Assembly (NCBI GenBank): GCA_001972305.1
Contig: BDDD01000174.1
Span: forward strand, 923,346 to 987,345
DNA from: Cephalotus follicularis
Lineage: Eukaryota; Streptophyta; Magnoliopsida; Oxalidales; Cephalotaceae
Reading direction: 5' to 3'
DNA length: 64,000 nucleotides
The notes beneath the pieces are model-generated. The model searched no databases, was not told where the DNA came from, and saw only the letters and a program-made list of their open reading frames with translations. A program made the translations under genes and the position numbers. Positions 43,474-54,318 of the stretch are shown piece by piece (the stretch's first letter is position 1; each line of letters begins with the position of its first letter).

Positions 43474-44288
43474 TGTCACGCCCCAAGGAAGACCCCAAGG
43501 CTCGACACATGGTAGGTCCGTCCATACAATCCATCACATATGAAGCATCATACTCCAAAAAAATTACGCTACAATTTTTAAACTTTAATTTACAACGTGC
43601 ATGCGGAAGAAACTCATTCAATAGATGAACCCAACCATAACCATAACATTAAACATATATCTTAAGCGCTGCCACAAGCCAACAGGTCAATAGCTGAAAA
43701 TACAATGTGTCTCTTATACATCCAAGTTCATATACACAAGGTAGAGAACAATAATCTGAGCCGCCATCCAAGATCTTCATGGGATGTCCGATCTATCTAG
43801 ATCTGCCTCACCGCGATACATCACATGTACCTGACCCATTACGAGAATAGGTCAGCAACCCATGGCAGTGTAGGCTATACAATATGCAATAAAATGCAGT
43901 CGATATAACATGTATATATGCATGGCATGTTATATGCATGAATGCCAATTACGGATAGCTTCAGTATACCAACCATCCCTAAGCTGTCGTATACTTGGCT
44001 GGTCCTAATAACAAAATCACAATCCATACACCCTAGGTCTACAGACGATCCATCAGTCCATCCATAACCATACATAGGGACAATCAATCCATAGGGTCAA
44101 GTACTCATTTGCCTCTCCAGCCAGAGATAGTACCCCCACCGTCTATACACCCTTTGTGCCATAGCCGTGTAGGGCATAAGATAATGCCTGTCACATAATC
44201 CATACCATACCATAATACTAGTCCGGAAGGTACTAGTCCATAATAGAGATCTCTACGAGCTATGACATGTCCGAAAGCATGCCATAAC
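43474..44288 (-). mobile_element. LTR fragment L, interrupted by element D
   Basis: Starts TGTCACGCCCC, the reversed end of a Ty3-type LTR (GGGGCGTGACA). 815 bases are visible before D's duplication ATATC. The continuation should lie at 57055, but the far end and target duplication could not be located, and the boundary with the copia LTR there is unresolved. No GTCGAC array or gene noted. Confidence 0.6.
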
Positions 44289-44293
44289 ATATC

Positions 44294-47200
44294 TGTAACA
44301 CCCCCAAGCTGTGGGAGCCCTTACAGGTCATAATACAGAAACTTAACATACCATAATATAATAAAAAGGCTCAGCTTTATTAAAAACATAATGGTCTAAA
44401 ACATAACTGATAACATACTGAAACTAAACATGGTCTGGAAACTTATTCAAAACAAAAAGTCATAAACTGAAACTAAACATATTGTTCATAAAAACAGGCC
44501 CTACTACGACCATATGATAGCATAAACACAGTGGGATCAACACCTAGATGATCCTCAGACATAAGGGAGTCACTCTCATCACACATTGCCCCGTTGCTCC
44601 TGATAACCTGCCGCATGGAAATAAAAACGTGGATGAGCAAACCTCACTACGAATAGAGAATGTAAAAATAGTAAATGATATTTTAAAGCAGTAGAATTCA
44701 AAAGTACTTCAAAGCAGAATTCTTAGGCAATAAAACAGTTTAAACATCCTTTGTAATTGTCCACGGCAGAACTTATAAACCAATTTCATAGCTTTGAAAA
44801 CATAAAGCATACCTTTCCAAAACATAGGTTCCATAACTGAGCATCATAACATATCACATATTAGAAACACATATAGTAAGGGATTCGCGACATCCATATT
44901 GCCAAATAGAATTGAAGTGTACGGCACTACACAAACAATTCTCATATCATAACATATCACATAACATATAACTAGGATCGATCCATACGCCTTTATCACA
45001 AATCCTATCCAAGGATATCACAGAGAGACACCGTAAACTAATCACACTGTTACGAAAAGTGTCATGTCCCCGTGCCAGGCCTACGACGTGCCTATGGTAC
45101 GCCCCATAGGTGGGTACAAAAGCTCAGTATTTCACCATTTCAAAACATTGATTTCAACAAAATCAATTAAAACACATAGAAAGGTTTTCCGAAGCATATT
45201 CATAAATCGTTCTCGAACGATATAGTTTCATATATTTTCATAATCGGAAAGCGACTCTTTTATTTTCACAATAAAGAGGTAATTTCATAACACATCGTAA
45301 ACATATCATAGCTGAATTTATAAAGCCAGAAAATATGTATTTCCACAAAATATCAAACTGACTTTACTTCTAAACATCTCAAAATACGAAGCATAGAATT
45401 TCATAATCCGAAGAAAACATATTCATAAAGCTGGATTTATTTCAAATAAATCAGATGTTCAGAAACAAGTGTAAAGGAGCATAATATCCGTACCTTATGC
45501 GATCACAGATTAACTTACGAATAACTGATAATTCTAATAGCCCCACGTAGCACAATAATCTATATAGTATAACAACATTCATATAAGGGCCTAAAAAATC
45601 ATTTTGGACATAAATCAGAATCATAATGATGTTTAAATAAAATCCAGACTCAACGGAAGAACAAACGGATAAGAGAATATGAAAACAGGAATATACAGGA
45701 CAATCCAGCCGACTGATACAAGACTCCAGTCGACTGTCCAAAGGGTGGCAGTCGACTATGCAACAGGCCCAGCCGACTGCATAACCAGAACTGCAAGCAG
45801 CCGACTGTGACAGGGGACCAGTCGACTGTGCAAGACAAAACAGTCGACTGATTTCTTAAGGCAGCCGACTACTCAAGCGAAACAGCCGACTGATCAAAGA
45901 GGCAGCCGACTGTCCTGGAGACAGAATAGCAAAATAAGATAGTTTTTGTGCAATCTAGCTGCTACAACTCGGATTTCTCAACGCCAGAGTACCATCAACA
46001 TTCATGAGGACTCTATATGGTATTTGAAACAGTACAGAACACCGAATTTAAAACTGATACATCGACAGTGATTAATTTAAGGTGAGAAGTGCATTCTAAC
46101 CATTTCATATATATGCATAATCCCATTTTTTGTCCAATTATCATCATTATGTGTCAAAACCAGATTGCATAACACACATGAGATGTCTACAGACTTGCTA
46201 ACATACTCAGAACAATTGACAGAACATGCAAAGGCAGAAATCAAAACTGACATTAAACTCTAGTAGCCTATACATGCAAAAATGGATTCATGACAAAACT
46301 AACAGAACAACCATCATAGGGAGGCAATAAACTGACCTGCAATGATGACACAAACTATAGGGGAACACAGAATTCTCAAAGCTTAAACACTGCTGTTGAC
46401 AGAAATCAAAAAGGAGACAATATACGGGTTCAAGAATTGACAATGGTATACATATCCAAATATAACAATTTCTAAATTGAACCTTGTATAGACAAACCTG
46501 ATTGATGAAGTAATAACACACAAAGAACACAGCTAAATCACACTGGCAGGTTGGGCAGCCACCAATCACATAGGAAGAGAATGGCAGAACCAATGGCATT
46601 ATCATACTTAAATAGCAAAAGAGGAAGCAGAACGGAAAGGGATAGAGAAAAGGAAACAAAATTGGTTTAGATAAGGAAAAGGTGGAGATTTTTAGGGACT
46701 GGAATTGGAAAGAGGGAGAGATACAGGGAAGAGATAGAGATAGGGGAGAGAGTTACAGGAAGGAGTTTGAGAGGGAGAAGGAAAAGAAATAATAGGGAAA
46801 AGACAATAGATTAAAAGATATAATAACCTAAATCTTACAAAAACACATACGCATAATACGTATTCAAAATTAAGGGTGGTATCAGTCAGCCCAAAACATA
46901 AACCAAGCATACAGTTGTAACGCCCGGAAATTTCATGTGTTGTAATTTCACAATGTAAATGTACTTTAATTGTGGAATTAATAAAAAGATGGATTTTCCG
47001 AATTTGATGATGTTTTCCCAAACTCTAATGATGTAGAATTTGGAATCCAATAGTTAGAGGAATGTTAAAAGTGTAATTTAGTTAAACAGCACAGTTTTGA
47101 GGTTAAAGCGCTGACACCTGGATTTATAGCGTCGACGCTTAAGCCGTTGAAACGCGCGTTTAAACTCAACACATAAGCGCCGATGCCTGCATGTAAACGT

Positions 47201-49546
47201 TGACGCTTTGCGGTGTGTTCTGCATACTCATAACTGCAGATGGACGTGTCACAGGGAGGTGATTTCATGCCACTTATCAAGCATCTTAGCAGGAGTGTTA
47301 AGAATGTGGCAATGCATGCTTTTGTTGCAAGACCTACCTGCAACAACAGGGCATAGGACAGAGGGAGAATCCCTGAGTGTATGGCCTGTGAAAGGGAAGA
47401 AAAGTACACATGTTGCACCTGGCTTGCATGAAGGAGATGGGCTAAACTGGTGGGTTTTGGCAGAGAGAACAAACGTTTTCTGCATAAAAGTCGACCCTCA
47501 TCTCTTAACCACGGTTGTTACTGATAAAGAAAGTACCTCAGACTTGAGAGAAACACAGAGAGTGAAAAAGAGCCGGAGAGCTTGAGAGAGGAAGCTCAAC
47601 CACCATTGTTGAGCAAAGGGGAGCTTGGAGCTTGCACACCAACTGCTGGGACAAACCAGGGAGCTTTCAAGCCGTAACTGGGGACTCAAGTATCTGATTG
47701 GATACTAAAAGAGGTGGACTTTCAGCTTCTAACTTGAGGCCTAAAGACGGGGAAGCCATAATTGTACTTTGTGTTCAATACTTAGTGTTTGCTCAGTGAT
47801 GTTCATGCATGAATTTCTTAGCTTGATGATCCGTTTTTAGTCACTGGAATGATGCTACCTTGTACTGGATGTGTCATATGATATTGCATGGCCGTTTTCT
47901 AGGCTTATTACATGTTAAATTGCATGTTACTGTTATGGGAATGTCACTGTTTAGTCATGTTGTGAGGTAGAAGACAACCCCTGCTTGAAACCGTCGACGC
48001 CTAAGTAATGACCGCCGACGCTTAATACTGTGAATTATGTTTTATATGTTGAAGTGCGTTAAAACGCCGAAGTCTAAAGGAGGAGATATCGATGCCCAGA
48101 CACTGGAAGCGCTGACGCTAAGGGACTAAACGTCTACGCTTAAGGGACATAAGCGGCGACGCCTGAAGAATAAACGCCGACGCTTTAGAGTCCTGTTTGG
48201 ACAGATTTACGGTTTGATACCCGACTATCCCGATTTCGCTTAGGATGCATTAGAGAACTTGTATGCATTGCATATACACTGTTTACTGCCTGTTTGGTTA
48301 CTGTTTGTAAATCGTTTATGATTTCTAAAGTTGTGATGTTTAGAAATGCATATGTGAACTCGAAATGTGCTATTTTGAGTATGAAAATATGTATTGGTTA
48401 ATAATGTATTTTCGAACGAACTGGTAAACGATTTACACTATTGATTTGCCCAAAGGTATTTCCACTACTGAAATTACATATTTCAAATATCATTACTTCC
48501 AGAAATATTTGAAAATGAACTGCCTGTTGTCGATCTAAACGATCACCACTGTACTGTTACTACACTGTTTACTGTTGATTCACTGTTTGCTCTGTGAATT
48601 TCTATGTGTTTGTACTTGAGCCACTGGTTGCATGGCGGAGGCTGCCAGCGCCGGCTAGTGGTAGGGTTGACCTATGGGCCAGGAGTTGGCTGGGTGACTC
48701 ACTGTACCGTACTGTTGCCTCGCTCGGTTGCCTGAAGTAGGGACCGGAGTGGGAGTGTAGCGTGGGGCCAGGAGTTGGCGGCGTTACACATACTGCCTAA
48801 CTGTTGTGGTCCTTTATGGACATACTATACTGCCTGTTGGTCCTTTTCGGTCATTACTGTGATTGTGGATGTGATCCTGGCCGGATCACCACTGTACTGT
48901 TCTTGCATACGTATATTTCTTATATATGTATCCACTTTTATTTTACTGTACTGCTAAAATATATATATTTCTCATATATATATAAACTGGTATTTCCTGC
49001 ACTGCATCATTTATGCATACATTACATGACATGCATCTAATGTTGATCCCGAGCTACTTTTATGACTTAGCTGAGTGAGGACAAAGGCTAACCCCCTACT
49101 TTATATATTGATGCAGTGGACCGGTTGGACTGGCATGGACGAAGAACAAGATGTTATATTGTTTTGTTCTTGGTTTTACTTACTCTCCTGTTTTGTAATA
49201 AACCGAGTTTTGTTAAGGACTACTGATGTACCGTTCTTATGGTTTTGTTAATGGTGGGATTTAACCTTGTACTGTGATCACACTCCGTTTTGTGGGCTAT
49301 TAACAATGATGGACTTGTACTGGGTAGCGTGCAATATGGGATGCACGTTACATCTTTTCAGCTTATGAACCTTATGCTTCCGCAACTGATATCTTGTGTA
49401 TAAGTTTAAATTTTATGGTATTTGCATAAGCTGTATGTATGTGCTAATTGTCTTTACCGCTTTAATGTTGTCTTACCGAAACGGGGGCGTGACAAAAGTA
49501 GACTAACCAACCCGTACATATACGTACGGACAAACAGGGTATTACA
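44294..49546 (-). repeat. 3' LTR of element D, interrupted by solo LTR E
   Basis: LTR sequence at 44294-46915 and 49500-49546 (right copy of E's duplication at 49495-49499). It starts TGTAACACCCCCAAGC and ends GGGTATTACA. An array of about ten CAGTCGACTG/CAGCCGACTG units lies at 45707-45915. A short purine/pyrimidine-biased part lies near 46680-46800. Open frames in it are repeated in the 5' LTR with substitutions and are not considered genes. Confidence 0.93.
46916..49494 (+). mobile_element. Solo LTR E (element B family) in D's 3' LTR
   Basis: 2579 bp, from TGTAACGCCCGG to GGGGGCGTGACA, same orientation as B. Flanks ACAGT (46911-46915) and AAAGT (49495-49499): a duplication with one mismatch. 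D's other LTR has the uninterrupted AAAGT at this site. It has GTCGAC-type motifs at 47100-47215 and 47990-48190, a TATA-like segment at 48974-48986, and the conserved block at 49066-49114 with TTATAT, where other copies have CAG/TAG. It keeps the region that is deleted in B's 3' LTR. Confidence 0.93.
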
Positions 49547-49560
49547 TCCCCCCCCAAAAG
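49547..49560 (-). other. Polypurine tract of element D
   Basis: Complement of TCCCCCCCCCAAAAG next to the 3' LTR: a purine run with nine consecutive G in element sense. Longer G run than in A or B. Confidence 0.85.
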
Positions 49561-49594
49561 GATTTCGTCCCGAAATCCTAAACACACACCTACC

Positions 49595-50905
49595 TTAAAC
49601 AAACAAGTGAGGATATCACTCCCGAATGTGCTCCTCAAGTTCCCATGTAACTTCACGTTCAGGATGGTTCCTCCACAAAACTTTCACAAAGGGAACGGTC
49701 TTGCTAAGCGTAACCCGCTCCTGTCGATCCAGAATAGCCTCAGCCTCCTCATCACAAGATAGATCCTCTCGGATACCGTCCAAAGGATAGTGGACCACAT
49801 GTAGGGGTTGATACTGATAACCTCTCAACAGGGTTGATACTGATAACCTCTCAACAAGGACACATGGAACACATTATGGACATATGCTAACTACCATTTC
49901 CAGAACTTCAAAGGGTCCTATGTACCGGGGACTCAACTTCCCTTTCAAACCAAACCATCGGACTCCTTTCCAAGGTGAAACTTCTAAGAACACATCTTCA
50001 CCGACTTTGAACTCCAAGTCCCTCCGATGTCTATCTGCATAACTTTTCTATCGAGATTGAGTTGCCTTCAATCTTTTCCTTGCTATTGCCACTTTCTCCG
50101 TAGTGATCTGCACTAGCTCGGGTCCCTCGATAATTCGCTCTCCAACCTCATCCCAACCTGTCAGAGCTCGACACTTCCTCCCATAATGAGCTTCAAACGG
50201 AGCCATACGGATGCTAGCATGCCAACTGTTATTGGATGCAAACTCCACCAAGCTCAAATACTCGTCCCAGTTCCCAGTCCACTCCAGCGCACAAGACCTC
50301 AACATATCCTTTAAGGTTTGGATGGTCCTCTCAGTCTACCCATCTGTCTGTGGATGGAAAGCTGTACTGTAACTGAGCCTAGTACCACAAGCTTTCTAGA
50401 ACCCTTTCCAAAATCATGAATTGAAACGGGGATCCTTTTCTGAAACGATAGATGCAGGAGTCCCATGAAGTCTCACAATCTCCCGCTGGAAAACCTCCGC
50501 CAAATGGTCCACAGAGATATCCTCTCGGATAGCCAAGAAGTGAGCTGATTTTGTCAACCGATCCACTACAACGCAAATAGCATCATTTCTCCTGAAAGTT
50601 CTTGGCAAACCCATAACAAAATCCATCGCAATACTTTCCCATTTCCATACTGGAACCTCCAAGGACTGTAACAAACCACTAGCACGTTGGTGTTCGATCT
50701 TGACCTACTGACATACCAAACACTTCCCAACAAACTCGGCTACATCCCTCTTCATTCTGTTCCACCAGAAATTTCCCTTTAAGTCTCTATACATTTTTGT
50801 AGAACCCGAATGTATAGAAAATGGAGAACCGTGTGCTTCAGACAAAACAACCTCTCTCAAAGTAGGATCAGTCGGGACACACAACCGACTACCCAGCCAT
50901 ATCAC
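49595..50905 (-). pseudogene. Element D integrase with chromodomain-like tail
   Basis: Zinc domain (SIHSGSTKMYRDLKGNFWW ... CLVCQ, then a stop), core with AMDFVMGLPR, IVSEKDPRFNS and [10 protein letters not shown]. The second catalytic position reads SEK where sister copies have SDR or FDR, so the Asp is lost. Stops replace Arg, Gln or Trp at many places (for example after PRFNS, WKGF, QTDG and KATQSR). The tail KVLWRNHPEREVTWELEEHI ends with a stop before YPHLFV. A 26-bp direct repeat at 49806-49857 disturbs the frame. Confidence 0.85.
49806..49857. repeat. Tandem 26-bp duplication in D integrase tail
   Basis: GGGTTGATACTGATAACCTC is followed by TCAACA and then repeats directly. 26 is not a multiple of three, so it shifts the frame of the integrase C-terminus. 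Confidence 0.85.
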
Positions 50906-52414
50906 ACCATGCTCATCTACACGAAACTCTGACTGAATACCCTTTTCAACATTCTGAACGAAGTCCCAAAGCTTACCGTCATCACTCTAAGCTGCCTTAA
51001 TTCGAGATATAAGAGTAGGCTCCATACTCATACTAGCCATGTACCCATCCTAACCCCGAACGCACATATTCAAATCCAACCGCTCCATGTCTGCTATCAA
51101 ATGCGACTGAGTAACCAAAGCCACCACACTCCCAGAACTCTTCCTACTAAGAGCATCAGCTACCACGTTTGCTTTACCAGGGTGGTACTGAATATTCAGA
51201 TCATAATCTTTCAAAAGCTCCAACCACCGCCTCTGACGCATGTTCAACTATTTCTGTGTGAAAATGTACTTGAGACTCTTATGATCGATCAAAACGTCAC
51301 AAGTTTTTCCGTACAAGTAGTGCCTCTAGATTTTCAATGCAAACACAATTGTCGCCAACTTGAGATCATGTGTAGGGTAATTCACTTCATAAGGTTTCAA
51401 CTATCTCGATGAATATGCTATCACATGACCATGCTGCATCAGAACACAACCCAATCCCTTTTTAGAAGCATCACTATAAATTTGGTGTCCACCCAACCCA
51501 GACGACAAACGAAGAATCGGTGCAGACACAAGACCATTATTCAACTTCTCAAAGCTTTCCTCCCTTTCATCATTCCATACAAACTTAGCTCCCTTCCTCA
51601 TAAGCTGAGTAAGTGGCAAGGCTATGGAGGAAAAACCTTCCACGAACCGGCTATAGTAACCAGCCAAACCCAAAAATCTCCTGACCTCCGATACTGTGGT
51701 AGGCCTCGGCCATTTAGTAATAGCCTCAACCTTAGCAGGATCAACACTAATAACTTCCCCTGTAACCACGCGGCCTAAGAACGCAACCTGCTCCAAGCAG
51801 AACTCACATTTCAAAAAATTTGCGTATAGCTGATTCTCCCTCATAATTCCCAGCACTATACGAAGTTGATCTTCATGTTCCTGCTTCGACTTCGAGTACA
51901 CAAGAATGTCATCAATAAACACAATCACAAACCGATCCAAAAACTCATGAAATACTCGATTCATTAGGTCCATGAAGACTGTCGGTGCATTCGTAAGCCC
52001 AAACGGCATCACCAGAAATTCATAATGCTCGTACCGTATGCGGAAAGCAGTCTTAGGCACATCTTCATCTTTTACCCGCAACTGGTGATATCTCGACCTC
52101 AAATCAATCTTAGAAAAATACCGTGCACCTTGGAGTTGATCAAATAGGTCATCAATCCTAGGCAAAGGGTACTTATTCCGAACAGTGATCCGATTCAATT
52201 CTTTGTAGTCAATACACAGCCTCATGGATCCGTCTTTCTTCTTTACAAACAAAACCGGAGCTCCCCACGGAGAAACACTCAGTCGGATAAAACCCCGATC
52301 TAACAACTCTTGCAACTGCTCCTTCAGCTCTTGCAACTTGAGTGGTGCCATCCTATAAGGTGCTTTAGATATAGGTGTCGCCCCAGGAATGAGCTCAATG
52401 GTAAACTCCATTTC
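50906..52414 (-). pseudogene. Element D reverse transcriptase and RNase H
   Basis: The 51404-52411 frame covers [41 protein letters not shown] and [11 protein letters not shown] (both catalytic Asp present; complement near 51906-51920), then WRTTV-region substitutes and RNase H start [15 protein letters not shown]. It stops after HVIAYSSR. The rest of RNase H ([29 protein letters not shown]) is interrupted by several stops between 50990 and 51400. RT itself is intact in outline, unlike in B and F. Confidence 0.88.
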
Positions 52415-53330
52415 TCATTGCGGTGGCAAACCCGGTAACTCCTCCAGAAACACATCTGAAAACTCTCTAACCACAGGATAATCTTCAAGGCGAGGTTCAT
52501 CCTTAGAGATATCTTTCACAATAGCTAAGAATCCCTCAGCGCCTTTAGCTACTAACTTCTGAGCTTTCATAACAGATATAATCTTAACATATTTCATAGG
52601 TCGTGAACCTGATAAATAAAATCAGGTCGATCCAAATCTCCAAACAAAATCCTCCGAGCATGACAATCAATCGTAGCCCAATGGCGATCCAACCAGTCCA
52701 TACCCAGAATCATATCAAAATCATGCATATCAATAGGAAGAAGATCCGCATCACGAATCTGATCATCGAAAACAATAGGGCAAGCACAAAAACACTCAGA
52801 TATCATAAATGATGTCCCCATAGGGGTAGAAAGAACCAAAGCTGGATCAAACAACTGCGAAGGCATCCCAAGATGACGAACAAAAGATCTCGCTACAACC
52901 GAGTGCGTCGATCCAGTATCATATAACACATAAGCTTTACGGTTACCAACAGAAATAAAACCCGAAACCATACCTAGAGCATTAGATGCCTGATGAGTAG
53001 TTATGGTGAAGACTCTGCCACCCACATTACATTGCCCTTCCTCTCCTTCGCATGAGGATCCGGACAATCCTTCACAAAGTGACCCGTCTGTCCACATACA
53101 AAGCAGGCCCCACTGGCTTTGTAACAGATTCCAACTGGATGATACCTACCATAGGTATCACATCGAGCAATTTGAACATTGGGGTTACCCCCACCACCAG
53201 CTCCCTGTGCATTCCTTTGATCATTTCCTGGCTGACGTTGTTGGCCACCATCTTTATTCTGCTTATAATCTTTCTTATGTTGTTTACCACTTCGGCCCCT
53301 ATTCCATGAACTGGCTTGACCCTTATTCTG
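52415..53330 (-). pseudogene. Element D nucleocapsid zinc knuckle and aspartic protease
   Basis: One CCHC knuckle, CFVCGQTGHFVKDC (complement of 53064-53105), follows a Gln/Gly/Asn-rich stretch. A frameshift lies near 53035-53045. The protease frame (to 52597) has VLYDTGSTHSVV with Asp-Thr-Gly intact, and MILGMDWLDRHW. A stop separates it from FSDVFLEELPGLPP, and TGA at 52415-52417, probably from CGA, precedes EFTIELIPG of the RT. Confidence 0.87.
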
Positions 53331-54143
53331 CTATTGAGCATCTTGATCATTTCTATTCTGTTTCGTTTCCCCCTCTTGGCGTGCTGCCTGAAAATCCAAT
53401 CTTTTCAATTCAATGTCTTTTGCGGCATTTGCAACTTCAGCGACATCAGCAAACTTGGAGTTTATCAACTTTCCTCGAAACTGGTAGTGCAGATTCCATT
53501 TAAACCTCTCAGCTTGTTCCGATGCTGACCCCACTGCGGATCCAGCAAACCCAGCCAATCTAGTGAAACGAGCCAAAAACTCTGAAACTGTTTCTCCATC
53601 CTTCTGCCTAGTATTAACGAACTCCCTCGGATAAGCCTCCTTATCAGTAGTGGGGAAATACTGTTGATTGAAAACTTCCTGGAACTCAGACCACATCAGA
53701 GCATCAACATAATTTCCACCCTTAGCCAATTTCAAGGTCTTCCACCACTTTTGAGTGTCCGCTTCGAGCTTGTAAGCAGACAATCTTACCTTCTGCTGAT
53801 CATCACATCCCAGTACATCAAAAATCTTTTCCATGTGCGTTATCCAGTGTTCAGCTTCCACAGGTGTCAGAGCTGAACTGAAAGACTGCAGCCTCTGCTT
53901 CTGAAGCCGCTCAAGCCAAACATATGCAGGAATGTCAGGTCTATCCCCAGTTTCCATACCCACCTGAACATCTGCCGGAGCGTTCTCCTCAACAACTTTT
54001 TCTCGATTCTGTTGATGCATATTACGATTTACCTCCTGAGCAACTGCCTGACGTACCAACTCTTCCACAGAAGGCTCATTTCTGACTTCATTCCGAGCCC
54101 CAGCTGGTGCAGTTCTCTGAGGACTGTTTCTTGTACGTACCAT
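53331..54143 (-). pseudogene. Element D gag capsid region
   Basis: A 270-codon open frame from ATG 54143 to a stop at 53331-53333: MVRTRNSPQRTAPAG start, coiled polar segment, then PAYVWLERLQKQRLQSF, AEHWITHMEKIFDVLGCDDQ and ADTQKWWKTLK, the retrotrans-gag pattern. It ends with an acidic/basic Arg-Gln-Asn region and continues in frame after the stop towards the zinc knuckle. Best preserved gag of the window. Capsid protein of the virus-like particle. Confidence 0.9.
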
Positions 54144-54302
54144 CTACGAAAAAAAACTGAATCATGAAATGTCAAACAAAAACACAAAAAAAATCAAAAC
54201 AGAAAACATATCAGAATGACCATAGCGTAATACCCCTAACCCAAGTCTACCCAATCTCACAGGTCACACCTAGTTAGGTCTTCTAAGGAACAAAACCTAT
54301 TT

Positions 54303-54313
54303 CTCTGATACCA
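54303..54313 (-). other. Primer-binding site, initiator Met tRNA type (element D)
   Basis: Minus strand TGGTATCAGAG, five bases from the 5' LTR start at 54319. Same primer as element B. Confidence 0.92.
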
Positions 54314-54318
54314 TAATC

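Noticed and set aside
43474-44288. L as the left part of a complete solo LTR ending near 57055-57300
   Set aside because: No TTACA-type end or matching duplication of CGTGC was found there, so only a fragment is reported.
45707-45915. Regularly spaced short repeats that resemble a CRISPR array
   Set aside because: Units are only about 10 bp and palindromic, spacers are short and similar between LTRs, and the DNA is plant retrotransposon. It is an LTR motif array.
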